NCBI RefSeq assembly: GCF_004118265.1
Contig: NZ_SDHW01000001.1
Coordinates: forward strand, 806,001 to 870,000
Direction of reading: 5' to 3'
DNA: 64,000 nucleotides
DNA from: Lacibacter luteus
GTDB taxonomy: Bacteria > Bacteroidota > Bacteroidia > Chitinophagales > Chitinophagaceae
Position numbers and translations under genes: made by a program. Positions 42,325 through 51,084 of the stretch are shown piece by piece; position 1 is the stretch's first letter, and every line of letters begins with the position of its first letter. The notes beneath the pieces were generated by a model. It had not been told where the DNA came from. It saw nothing but the letters and a program-made list of their open reading frames with translations, and searched no databases.

Positions 42325-44787
42325 TTATTTAGTTTTCATTTTTTGTTCCAGCACTTTCATGTAATAACCTGCCACTACACTTCTTGCCTGGAAACCAACC
42401 ATACGACCCGTTGTGGTTTGATGCCAATCTGAAACCGGCACACGTGATGCTGTTTCCATTGTAAACTTGTAAATGGGATCAACCAGTGCATTAAAATCTT
42501 TTTGGTTGGAAGTGAGTACAGAAGTCCAAACGATCCAATCCGATTTTGTGTACGTAGCCCGGCTATCTAACGGTAAGCCATAGTTGTTTTGTTTACCGAG
42601 GTAATAGCTGATCTCTTTTGCATACACTTCTTTTGGAAACAGATTTAAGTTTAACACCTTATCCCAAACAAGATTGTATTTCTGGCTCCATGTTCCTTTT
42701 TTATCAAACGTTAATGCATAATGATCACCATCATCGGCCATCTGCATCCACTTGGTCACCATTTCTTTTGTAAGCGCTTTGTATTTTGCTGCAGTTTCTT
42801 TCTCACCTAATTGTTCAGCCATTAACACATAGCCACCCAATGCAACAATTGCTTTGGCAGAAAGATTTACGTTGCGTGCAAGATGCCCTGCAAAATCATC
42901 GGTGCATAATTGATTGGCGGGATCAAATCCTTCCCTGCTCAAATACTCTGCCCATACAGATAATGTTTTCCAATGCTTCTTTGCATAAGAAGTGTTGCCT
43001 TCTGCTTTTGTAATGGCAGCTGCAAGAATGATCATGTTGCCGCTTTCTTCCACAGGCATATCTTCACCATAGGTTTGTCCGTTGGCTAATGGATAAGTAC
43101 CAAGATCATGTGCTGCAAAAGGTTTCGTCCATTTACCGCTTTCGCTGTAATAGAAAATACCATTCATCATCCCTTTCAACAACTCCGGATTGTACACAAG
43201 AAACATCGGAGCTGAAGGATAAGTGATGTCAACCGTATTGATAGAACCATTACTGAAATTTTCTTTTGATAAAAACAGCAGTTCACCTGTTGGGCTTTTT
43301 ACCAGTTTATGTGCAGCAATACTTTGCCTATACACCATTTCGCAAAGCTTTGCATAGGTTTCGCCACCTGCTTTTAACGCATCGTTGTAAATACGCTGGT
43401 TAAGAACAGAACACTTGATCATCACCTGTGCATACTCTTTTAATGATGTTGACAGCAACTGCTCCATTGTTGCAGTAGTGCCTTGTTTCCACCAGGGTTT
43501 CAAATTTGTTCCGAAGTACTGAACAGGATTCAGATCATCATACCCGATCATCAACACCTGGTCTTTTGCAATACTGCCGATTTTACCCATGCGTACAACA
43601 GTATTCAAAAACAAATGCTTGCCGTTTTCTACAGATGCAGTTGGTGCAGCAAATGAATTAGCAATACCTTCTTCTGCAGAAATATATTGTGTTACGGCCG
43701 CAGTTTGCGGAACTGCAATGTACATATAGCCCCAGTCGATACGTAAGTCATCGCCCTTCTTTTGCAAAACGGGTTGTGTTGTTGTACCGGCTTTTAAAAT
43801 ACCAAGTCCGTTTGCTGTATATTTTTTTGCTTCTACCTGTTGTGCAGAAGTGTTAGTGGCAATATCGGTTGATGCGCCAACAAACAACTGCACATCATGA
43901 GCTGCACCATCGTTCGATTTTACTTTTGTTGTGACATAACTCACCGGCCTTGCAAGCATGTTAAGATCGTTGATCAATAACGGTGATGTAAATGTGAGCG
44001 TAAGATCAACCTTGCCACATGTAAACTGGTAAATGGTTTGTGTAGCATTGATTGTTACATTTTTTTGCTCGGCAATTTTCTTTGCTTCGCTTTGTGGCGG
44101 CTGCACTTCCTGCACAATACCTGCATCGAGCCATTGCCCGCCTGCAGTATTTGCTACATGTATCGCCAATACATTTTTCCCCTGTTTTATTTTTGCTTTT
44201 ACCGCCTCGCTTACGGGCAGGTAAATATATTTTCCTGTCCAGCCAATGGTTTTATAAACCAATTCGCCGTTAATAAAAACTTCTACATTATCATCGTGAT
44301 GAAGTTTTACAAACAAATCATTTAAATCGCTGCTGTTCATAGTAAACTCTCTGCGCATCCAGAGATCTTTCGACAACCACATGGTTTGTGCAGTGGTTTT
44401 GTTATCGCCGAAAGCGCCTTTCCCTTTTTTCCAGTTGCTGTCGTCGTATGCAACACTTGTCCACTCACCTGCAGGTGCAGTTTCGGTATAAGCTGCATCG
44501 TAATATACTTCGTCTGCTGCAGGCAATACCTGTTTAAACTGCTTGCCGGTGTTGCCTAAAAAGCGATACACTTCGCCATCCACCTTCAACAGACCAACCA
44601 ATGAATGATCAGTTCCCGTCCAGTGACGTGTTGGCGACTCTGTAAGCAAATCGGTTGTTGACCAGATGCTGAAATAAGGATCGTGTGTTACCAAAGGATA
44701 AGCAGGCGCTTTTCTGCTCTGTGCAAAACCCAACGAACCTGCTAAAAGAAATACGAGACCTAATAAACCGTTTTTTTTCATTTTCAT
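42325..44787 (-). CDS. DUF4965/DUF5127/DUF1793 glutaminase A-like protein
   Basis: ATG at 44787 (MKMKKNGLLGLVFLLAGSLGFAQ); a TTG-started 7-residue extension is unlikely. About 820 residues. Order: DUF4964-type start (APAYPLVTHDPYFSIWST), an inserted GH2-like beta-sandwich (WTSVAYDDSNWKKGKGAFGD to GKNVLAIHVANTAGGQW, about residues 105-220), DUF5127, then the DUF4965/DUF1793 alpha/alpha toroid (NIDTVDITYPSAPMFLVYNPELL-like, DLGTYPLANGQTYGEDMPVEESGNM, YLGKQNNYGLPLDSR). Related fungal proteins were called glutaminase A, but in PULs a glycan-directed role is more likely. Activity unknown. Confidence 0.87.
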   Translation of the reverse strand: MKMKKNGLLGLVFLLAGSLGFAQSRKAPAYPLVTHDPYFSIWSTTDLLTESPTRHWTGTDHSLVGLLKVDGEVYRFLGNTGKQFKQVLPAADEVYYDAAYTETAPAGEWTSVAYDDSNWKKGKGAFGDNKTTAQTMWLSKDLWMRREFTMNSSDLNDLFVKLHHDDNVEVFINGELVYKTIGWTGKYIYLPVSEAVKAKIKQGKNVLAIHVANTAGGQWLDAGIVQEVQPPQSEAKKIAEQKNVTINATQTIYQFTCGKVDLTLTFTSPLLINDLNMLARPVSYVTTKVKSNDGAAHDVQLFVGASTDIATNTSAQQVEAKKYTANGLGILKAGTTTQPVLQKKGDDLRIDWGYMYIAVPQTAAVTQYISAEEGIANSFAAPTASVENGKHLFLNTVVRMGKIGSIAKDQVLMIGYDDLNPVQYFGTNLKPWWKQGTTATMEQLLSTSLKEYAQVMIKCSVLNQRIYNDALKAGGETYAKLCEMVYRQSIAAHKLVKSPTGELLFLSKENFSNGSINTVDITYPSAPMFLVYNPELLKGMMNGIFYYSESGKWTKPFAAHDLGTYPLANGQTYGEDMPVEESGNMIILAAAITKAEGNTSYAKKHWKTLSVWAEYLSREGFDPANQLCTDDFAGHLARNVNLSAKAIVALGGYVLMAEQLGEKETAAKYKALTKEMVTKWMQMADDGDHYALTFDKKGTWSQKYNLVWDKVLNLNLFPKEVYAKEISYYLGKQNNYGLPLDSRATYTKSDWIVWTSVLTSNQKDFNALVDPIYKFTMETASRVPVSDWHQTTTGRMVGFQARSVVAGYYMKVLEQKMKTK

Positions 44788-44829
44788 TTTATTTGAACTG
44801 CGGAACAACTGCTGTTAAGTTAAAATAAG

Positions 44830-44859
44830 AAGGCCATTTAACCAGCGTTAAATGGCCTT
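44830..44859 (-). promoter_or_regulatory. Perfect 13-bp hairpin after DUF3823 (locus D)
   Basis: AAGGCCATTTAAC, loop CAGC, GTTAAATGGCCTT, between the DUF3823 stop (44959) and DUF4965 start (44787). On the minus strand it is followed by CTTATTTTAACTT, a weak U-tract. Attenuator or partial terminator separating the import genes from the enzymes. Confidence 0.65.
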
Positions 44860-44958
44860 GGTAACGACTCGTAATAAACAAACAAGACTTACCTGTATTC
44901 CAAAACTAACTGCTGCCCTTTTTTAAATTGCCGTACTTATCGCATAAGCATAAACACA

Positions 44959-45660
44959 TCAAAACGTCAACTTCGTAACAGGAGAAAAGATCCTGTCTTC
45001 CACACCAACGATTTTAATACCTACACGTGCAAACACATAGTTCTGTGTTGGCGTCATTGTGGGAATTGTTACCTGCATGCTAATGTTGTTTGGATCGGCT
45101 ATTGAACCACCTGCAATAGTTGTAGAACCAATATTATCTGCAGATGATACAAACTGTGTTTTGTTGATATAAAGACTAACGCTTTCAATATTTTTACCGG
45201 TTGCATCAACAACGATCTTTTCTGCCTTGAACGAACCATTCACTTTCCCTGAAGCAACAGAGAACTGTGGTGTGCGGATCATGTAATAAGGCGTTACTTC
45301 AAGATCAAGCGTTTGATTACCTTTTAAATTGATCACAACACTGTCAGGTGAACCCGATGTTGTTTGTTTCCATTTAAAAGGGCCCTGACCTGTTGGTACG
45401 ATCAGCTTATACTGTCCATCAAACAATACACAGGAATAGGTACCTTCTTGTGTAAATGATTGACGGATGGCACCTACTTTACCAAAACCAAACTGGTACA
45501 GTTCAAAAGGAACACGATCGTACTCTACCTGTATAGCCTCGCCCTGGTAATGTACCTTTCCTTTCAACACGGTAGTTGGTTCTTTGTAATTATCTTTTTT
45601 GCAGGATGCTGCAGCAATTAATAAAGCCAGCAATCCAATATAGTGAAACTTCATTTTCAT
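44959..45660 (-). CDS. DUF3823-type surface lipoprotein
   Basis: 233 residues with SPII lipobox (LIAAASC). Sequence pattern (TTVLKGKVHYQGEAIQV, FELYQFGFGKVGAIRQSFTQEGTYSCVLFDGQYKLIVPTGQGPF, then a second beta-sandwich with SVSLYINKTQF) fits DUF3823, a two-domain beta-sandwich lipoprotein encoded next to SusD in many PULs. Likely an extra glycan-binding or SusCD-associated surface protein. It follows susD after a terminator-like hairpin (45692-45744). Confidence 0.88.
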   Translation of the reverse strand: MKMKFHYIGLLALLIAAASCKKDNYKEPTTVLKGKVHYQGEAIQVEYDRVPFELYQFGFGKVGAIRQSFTQEGTYSCVLFDGQYKLIVPTGQGPFKWKQTTSGSPDSVVINLKGNQTLDLEVTPYYMIRTPQFSVASGKVNGSFKAEKIVVDATGKNIESVSLYINKTQFVSSADNIGSTTIAGGSIADPNNISMQVTIPTMTPTQNYVFARVGIKIVGVEDRIFSPVTKLTF

Positions 45661-45691
45661 CTTTCTGTTATTTAAAATTTACAACGATGAG

Positions 45692-45744
45692 AAAAAGTGA
45701 GTTGCGTTTAAGCTTGCATGCGAATTGTTGAAAACGCAACCCAC
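45692..45744 (-). terminator. Terminator-like hairpin directly after susD (locus D)
   Basis: Arms 45697-45709 and 45732-45744 (GTGAGTTGCGTTT / AAACGCAACCCAC) pair over 13 bp with one G-U, 22-nt loop, then TTTTTC on the minus strand. It begins 10 bp after the susD stop. Likely reduces transcription into DUF3823 and the enzymes. Confidence 0.65.
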
Positions 45745-45754
45745 TTGATCATTC

Positions 45755-47659
45755 TTATTGGTTAGGCTGCTTTACAATTTTTGGATTGTTAGCCCTGATG
45801 TTATCATCAATGAATGAATAATAGTTACCCAACTGGAAATTGTTTGCACCTGTTACCAGTGATGGCAGTACAATTTTGTAGATCCATTTACCATCATTCG
45901 GATTACCCGGGTTGAAATATTTGTAAGCCCAGAGTGCATACGGTTGTGTATTGCGTTTGGTTGCTTTACCGATATTGGTTAAGAGATCGCTCACCGTCAT
46001 TTTTGTACCATCCCAAACCTGGTGTGCAATTCTCCAACGCTTACGGTCGAAGAGGATATGTCCTTCAAACGCAAGCTCAACACGGCGTTCGTGTACAATA
46101 CGATCGAACGTAATATCGGCTGCTGTTAAAGGAACAGTAAGTCCTGCTCTTGCACGCACCTGGTTCATAAACAATGCAGCTTCTGCTGTGTTACCTAATT
46201 CGAATGTAGCTTCCGCAGCATTCAGTAATACTTCTGCATAACGGTAACGGATAAACGGCAGTTCGCTGTTTGTACCACGTGAGCCGGAACCAATTGCAGG
46301 ATCGAGATATTTACGCAGGTAGAAACCACTTTGTGCAGTAAACTCTTTTGCATTGATCGGTCCGTCGAAACCAACTACCTGGCGTAAACCTGTTGTACCG
46401 GGTAATACTTTTTGTTGTCCACGATCATCACCACTTACAACTGAGCCATCTGCCATTTGGTAACCGTTCCAGATATCAACCATACGGCCTTTGAACGATG
46501 TGCCGGGCAACATTACTGTACCGGCCAAACGTGCATCACGACCTGCGAAAGGATCTGTTTGATTGCTATAGTAAAGTGGATTGCCACCACCATCTGCAAT
46601 TGGAATTGGAGCAAATGTGTTGTTTAATAATTCGAACTCCTGTACAAAGTTGAGCGATGGATTAATGCGTCCACCTTCTTCTTCTTCTGCACCATAACGT
46701 GGCTGGTTCCAACCTGTGAAATAATGCACTTTACCACTTTTCAGTTTAAAGTCTTCGATAAAGATCGTTTCAGGATTGTTGCCTTTATCGATAAAGATGT
46801 TTGAAAAGTTTTCGCTCAGATCGGGCTTTTTGTTGTACAACGCATAAGCACCTGCACTGCCGTTGATGATTTCTTTTGCAGCAGCCAATGCTTTTGTATA
46901 GTAAGCCGTTGCTTTTGTTTCAGGAATACCAACTTCGCCACCCGGTAATGATACCGCAGGAGTTGTACCGCCATACTTTGCAATAGAACCTGCATACAAT
47001 GCAGCTCTTGCCTGCATAGCTAATGCTGCACCTCTCGATGCTCTTGCAGCTGTTGCTGCACTCGATTTTGTATCGATCGGCAGATCGGCTTTAATCGCAT
47101 CTGCCTCTGCAATTACGAAATCATACATTTCCGATTCTTTTGAACGGGGAAACTGCAGGTTGCTTGCATCACCACTGAAATCATATGTCAACGATTTCAG
47201 AATAAGTGGTACACCACCCATACGTTTTGTTATTTCGAAATAATAGTTGGCACGAAGGAAACGGGCTTCTGCTTTAAACAAAGCTTTATCTGCAGCTGTA
47301 AGTGCTGTTGAAATTTCCAAACGTTCAAGGAAGAGATTTAATTCACGTACGTAACCATAATCCCAGCTACCCCATTCGCCAAAGCCCCAGCTGTTACGTT
47401 GCACTAAAAATGCACGACCGTTTTCTGATGGAAAACTTTCACTGAAGTCGGCCATGGTATACCAATCTTTCAGTGTAGAAATATCTACCTGGCGGTTATA
47501 CAAATCGGCCAAAACAGAAAGTACATTGGCAGAGTTTGCAAAAGCAAGATCGGTAGAGATAATGGATGTTGGCTGTACGTTCAGAAATTCACTATCCTTT
47601 TTACAGCTTCCCAACGCCAACAGGGAAAGTGCCGTTAAACTTATATATAATCGTTTCAT
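45755..47659 (-). CDS. SusD/RagB glycan-binding lipoprotein (locus D)
   Basis: 634 residues with lipobox LLALGSC. RagB/SusD features: SIISTDLAFANSANVLSVLADLYN, ARFLRANYYFEITKRMGGVPLI, PFIRYRYAEVLLNAAEATFELGN, AALFMNQVRARAGL, IVHERRVELAFEGHILFDRKRWR and a C-terminal YYSFIDDNIRANNPKIVKQPNQ. Binds substrate at the cell surface with SusC. Follows susC by 24 bp and is followed by a terminator-like hairpin. Confidence 0.95.
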   Translation of the reverse strand: MKRLYISLTALSLLALGSCKKDSEFLNVQPTSIISTDLAFANSANVLSVLADLYNRQVDISTLKDWYTMADFSESFPSENGRAFLVQRNSWGFGEWGSWDYGYVRELNLFLERLEISTALTAADKALFKAEARFLRANYYFEITKRMGGVPLILKSLTYDFSGDASNLQFPRSKESEMYDFVIAEADAIKADLPIDTKSSAATAARASRGAALAMQARAALYAGSIAKYGGTTPAVSLPGGEVGIPETKATAYYTKALAAAKEIINGSAGAYALYNKKPDLSENFSNIFIDKGNNPETIFIEDFKLKSGKVHYFTGWNQPRYGAEEEEGGRINPSLNFVQEFELLNNTFAPIPIADGGGNPLYYSNQTDPFAGRDARLAGTVMLPGTSFKGRMVDIWNGYQMADGSVVSGDDRGQQKVLPGTTGLRQVVGFDGPINAKEFTAQSGFYLRKYLDPAIGSGSRGTNSELPFIRYRYAEVLLNAAEATFELGNTAEAALFMNQVRARAGLTVPLTAADITFDRIVHERRVELAFEGHILFDRKRWRIAHQVWDGTKMTVSDLLTNIGKATKRNTQPYALWAYKYFNPGNPNDGKWIYKIVLPSLVTGANNFQLGNYYSFIDDNIRANNPKIVKQPNQ

Positions 47660-47683
47660 TGAAATTAAGTTGTTGTAAGAAAA

Positions 47684-50600
47684 TTAAAGGGTGATGTTAA
47701 CGCCTACGTTTACAACCTTACTCTGCGGGAACTGCAGACCGTTATCATCGTTTACTTCAGGATCGATGCTGAACTTCTTCACATTATCAATTGAGAAGAG
47801 GTTGTATGCATTTAAATAAACACGAACCTTTTTAAACGCTCTCACTTTTTCCAGTACAGATGCAGGCAATGAGTAAGCAAGTTCTAACGTACGTGCTCTT
47901 AAGTAAGTAACGTTGTGTGCCCAATAAGTAGAGCTGCGGTTGTAGTTGCTGTGACCACCTTCGTTGTAACGCAATGCAGGATAACGACCGGGAATCCATG
48001 GGCTGTTACGATCATAAATATCTGCTCTGTGCCATCTGTCTTCGAAGATCTTGTTTAAGTTACCATCGTTCTGGAACGCCCAACGTGTTTCCCAGTTCTG
48101 GAACCAGGTATAGCCTGATGCACCTGAGAAGTCTGCATGAAATTCAATTCCTTTCCATGCAACTGCAACGTTAAATCCAAAGTTTATGTTTGGTTGTGCA
48201 CCGCCACCATAACCGATCGGACGAACATCAAAACCATCAATTTTATTATCGCCATTGATATCTCTGTAGATCAGATCACCGGGCAATAAGGTTCTGTTAC
48301 CTTGTCCATCGATGTTAACAGGATGGTTGTTGATTTGCTCCTGTGTCTGGAACTGACCATCAATGATATAACCCCAGTCAATTCTTCTATACCTGTTTTC
48401 ACTTGAGTTACGGTATTGATCCCATGAGTTAAAGAATGTTGGGTTGTAAGTGTCAAGTGACATTGAGCGTGTGTACGAAAGATTACCACCAACCTGGAAG
48501 TTTACTTTACCAAAGTTGTCGCTATAAGTTAACGAACCTTCAGAACCGAATTGTGCATCGCTGTTAAGGTTTTCGTTCGGTAATGCATAACCGATCTCAA
48601 CAGGAATGAGGATGTTTGTTCTTACACCACGTAAACCTGTTCTTTTACGATAGAAATAATCGAACGAACCGGAGATCTTTCCTTTAAACAAACTGAAGTC
48701 TGCACCGATATCTGTAATACGGCTCACTAACCACGAAATGTTTGTTGTTGGTGCACCACGGTCTCTTGAACCGATAACAGGAACACCTCCAATAATAGCA
48801 ATACCCTGGTTGTAGTTATAACCTGTCATGTATGCATAAGCACCTAAGCCCAATGCAGAACCATCATCACCCAACTGACCGTATGAAGCACGGATTTTGA
48901 AATCAGTGAGGATATTGCTGTTACCCAGCAAACGTTGAATGAATGCTTCTTCTGTTAAACGCCAGCCTGCAGAAACACTTGGAAAGTAACCTACACGTTT
49001 ATCAGGCGCAAAGAGATAAGATGCATCTCTTCTTGCAGATAACTCAAGGAAGTATTTGCTTGCATAGTTATAGTTAACACGGCCAATGTAACCGATACGG
49101 GCCTGGCGGTCGTCGCTATCCTGGTACTGATCTGCAGTAGCAAAATAAATCAACGGCAATGCATTGGTAGTTGGTACAGAGTGGATCCAGTTACGCAAAC
49201 GCTGGTTAGAAATTCGCTCTGCTACAAACGTTGCACCTACAGTATGATTGCCGAATGTGTTGTTGTAGTTTGCCTGTGCCTGAGATGTAATGTTAATCTG
49301 TTTTACCTGTTCTCTTTCTCTCCAAGGGTTAATAGATCCACCCGTTCTTTTATAAGTAGAATCGGTTGGATTGAACGTGTATGTATCGTATGTGTACTCG
49401 TGATTGTTAAACAGATAATCGGCAATGTAGTAAGAGTACATACCTCTTACACTTAAACCTTTTATGAAAGGCAACTGGTATTCAACTGTTGCATTGGTTT
49501 GCAATACACGCCAGTCGTTATGAAAACGACCTGCGTTCTTATAGTTCAGATAAGCCCAGTTTGTTTCGTTGTGCTTGATATCGTTGAGGTATTCCGGATT
49601 ATCATTTGCATAAGGACGTTCCAATGGCGTATTACGCAGAATAGCAAAACGTGCTAACCAGTAGTCATCACCACCGGGTACACCGGGATTGTCTCTTGTT
49701 TCAATACGTCCGTTAATAGCTAACCCGATCTTTAAACCATTTGCAACCTGTGCAGTAATGTTTGATTGCAGGTTTGTACGACCGAATTTATACTCACGAC
49801 CCAAAACAGAATTTTGAAACAGGCGTGTACCTGATACATAATAATTGATTTTGTCGTTACCACCAGTGAAGTTGATGTTCACCGAATTTAAAGGAGCGTT
49901 TCCTTTAATGATAAAATCTTTCCAGTTGAAACTTTTATTGTAGCCGGGCAATGTACCATCTTTCCATTTGTCCAGCTCCGCCTGTGTAATTGCAGTGCTG
50001 CCATAACGGTTTACTTCAGCTTCTGCTCTGTAACGTTGATAGTCGTAAGAGTTGGTTAATACATCCGTAAATCTCGACCAGTTTTGCACACCTGCATAAG
50101 CACTGATGTTAATGGTATTGCCTGAGTTACGACGACCTTGTTTTGTTGTAACAACCACAACACCGTTTGCAGCACGCACACCATAGATGGCTGCAGATGC
50201 ATCTTTTAAGATGGTGATGCTTTCGATATCATTTGGAGCAAGGTTGTTAAACTGTCCTGCATCCTGTTGAATACCGTCAATTACATACAAGGGATCGCCC
50301 ATGTTACGTATCTGTATGTTGGCACTTGCACCGGGGCGACCATCGGGCATTTTAAATGTAACACCCGGTAATTTACCTGCAAGACCGGAGCTTACAGTAG
50401 AACCACCGTGTACACGATCCATATCTTTTGCAGTAATGGTAGAAACGGCACCGGTTAATGATTGCTTACGTTTGGTACCGTAACCGATTACAACAACCTC
50501 TTCCATATTTACTTTTGAAAGTTCGAGTGAAATGGAAATGTTTGTTTGATTGCCTACCACAATTTCCTGTGGTGAAAATCCAACAGAAGAAATGACCAAT

Positions 50601-50875
50601 ACCGATTTCGTACTTCCTACAGTAAGTGTAAACTTACCATCAGCATTGGTTGATGTTGCATTTTTTGTTCCCTTTTCAGAAACAGTTGTGTTAGGAATAC
50701 CGGCGCCTGTACTGTCTTTAACGGTACCCGAAACGGTAACGCCTGTTCCCTGTGAAAAAACAGTTGTTAAGGAGCATAAAATGAAAAATGTAAACAGCAG
50801 TAGTTTTGCTTTTTGCCGGAGGTTGACGGGAGAACATACATCAACTGGCTTAATGCGTTTTTTAAAAAAACTCAT
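47684..50875 (-). CDS. SusC/RagA TonB-dependent outer-membrane transporter (locus D)
   Basis: 1063 residues. Signal sequence (LLLFTFFILCSLTTVFSQ), carboxypeptidase-like domain (VSGTVKDSTGAGIPNTTV), MEEVVVIGYGTKRKQSLTGAVSTI junction, plug (IQIRNMGDPLYVIDGIQQ, ILKDASAAIYGVRAANGVVVVTTK), barrel, and terminal VNVGVNITL. It imports oligosaccharides, probably arabinose-rich, together with SusD. Transcribed divergently from the sensor kinase at 51085; the gap carries a 7-bp direct repeat 21 bp apart. Confidence 0.95.
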   Translation of the reverse strand: MSFFKKRIKPVDVCSPVNLRQKAKLLLFTFFILCSLTTVFSQGTGVTVSGTVKDSTGAGIPNTTVSEKGTKNATSTNADGKFTLTVGSTKSVLVISSVGFSPQEIVVGNQTNISISLELSKVNMEEVVVIGYGTKRKQSLTGAVSTITAKDMDRVHGGSTVSSGLAGKLPGVTFKMPDGRPGASANIQIRNMGDPLYVIDGIQQDAGQFNNLAPNDIESITILKDASAAIYGVRAANGVVVVTTKQGRRNSGNTINISAYAGVQNWSRFTDVLTNSYDYQRYRAEAEVNRYGSTAITQAELDKWKDGTLPGYNKSFNWKDFIIKGNAPLNSVNINFTGGNDKINYYVSGTRLFQNSVLGREYKFGRTNLQSNITAQVANGLKIGLAINGRIETRDNPGVPGGDDYWLARFAILRNTPLERPYANDNPEYLNDIKHNETNWAYLNYKNAGRFHNDWRVLQTNATVEYQLPFIKGLSVRGMYSYYIADYLFNNHEYTYDTYTFNPTDSTYKRTGGSINPWREREQVKQINITSQAQANYNNTFGNHTVGATFVAERISNQRLRNWIHSVPTTNALPLIYFATADQYQDSDDRQARIGYIGRVNYNYASKYFLELSARRDASYLFAPDKRVGYFPSVSAGWRLTEEAFIQRLLGNSNILTDFKIRASYGQLGDDGSALGLGAYAYMTGYNYNQGIAIIGGVPVIGSRDRGAPTTNISWLVSRITDIGADFSLFKGKISGSFDYFYRKRTGLRGVRTNILIPVEIGYALPNENLNSDAQFGSEGSLTYSDNFGKVNFQVGGNLSYTRSMSLDTYNPTFFNSWDQYRNSSENRYRRIDWGYIIDGQFQTQEQINNHPVNIDGQGNRTLLPGDLIYRDINGDNKIDGFDVRPIGYGGGAQPNINFGFNVAVAWKGIEFHADFSGASGYTWFQNWETRWAFQNDGNLNKIFEDRWHRADIYDRNSPWIPGRYPALRYNEGGHSNYNRSSTYWAHNVTYLRARTLELAYSLPASVLEKVRAFKKVRVYLNAYNLFSIDNVKKFSIDPEVNDDNGLQFPQSKVVNVGVNITL

Positions 50876-50994
50876 GAGGCAAGAAATTGTTAGTTAATAA
50901 TGGTTAATCGTTGTGAGCTTATTTCGGAGAGAGATCCTACCTTAATTTCACGATGTAAATTAAAACCATGTTTTCCCGACGGGTCATTCCCGGC

Positions 50995-51022
50995 GTTTCA
51001 TAATTTTTTCAAATTGTTTCAT
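50995..51022. promoter_or_regulatory. Direct repeat, candidate response-regulator site (locus D)
   Basis: GTTTCAT at 50995-51001 and 51016-51022, 21 bp start to start, in the 209-bp divergent region between susC and the kinase gene, about 120-147 bp upstream of susC. Same geometry as the pair at 24278-24306 but a different sequence, as expected for a different regulator. Confidence 0.4.
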
Positions 51023-51084
51023 TTACTTTTAGGTCTGTTACAGCAACTGTAACCGGTTTCAACCTACTAAACCAATGCTTTAAC

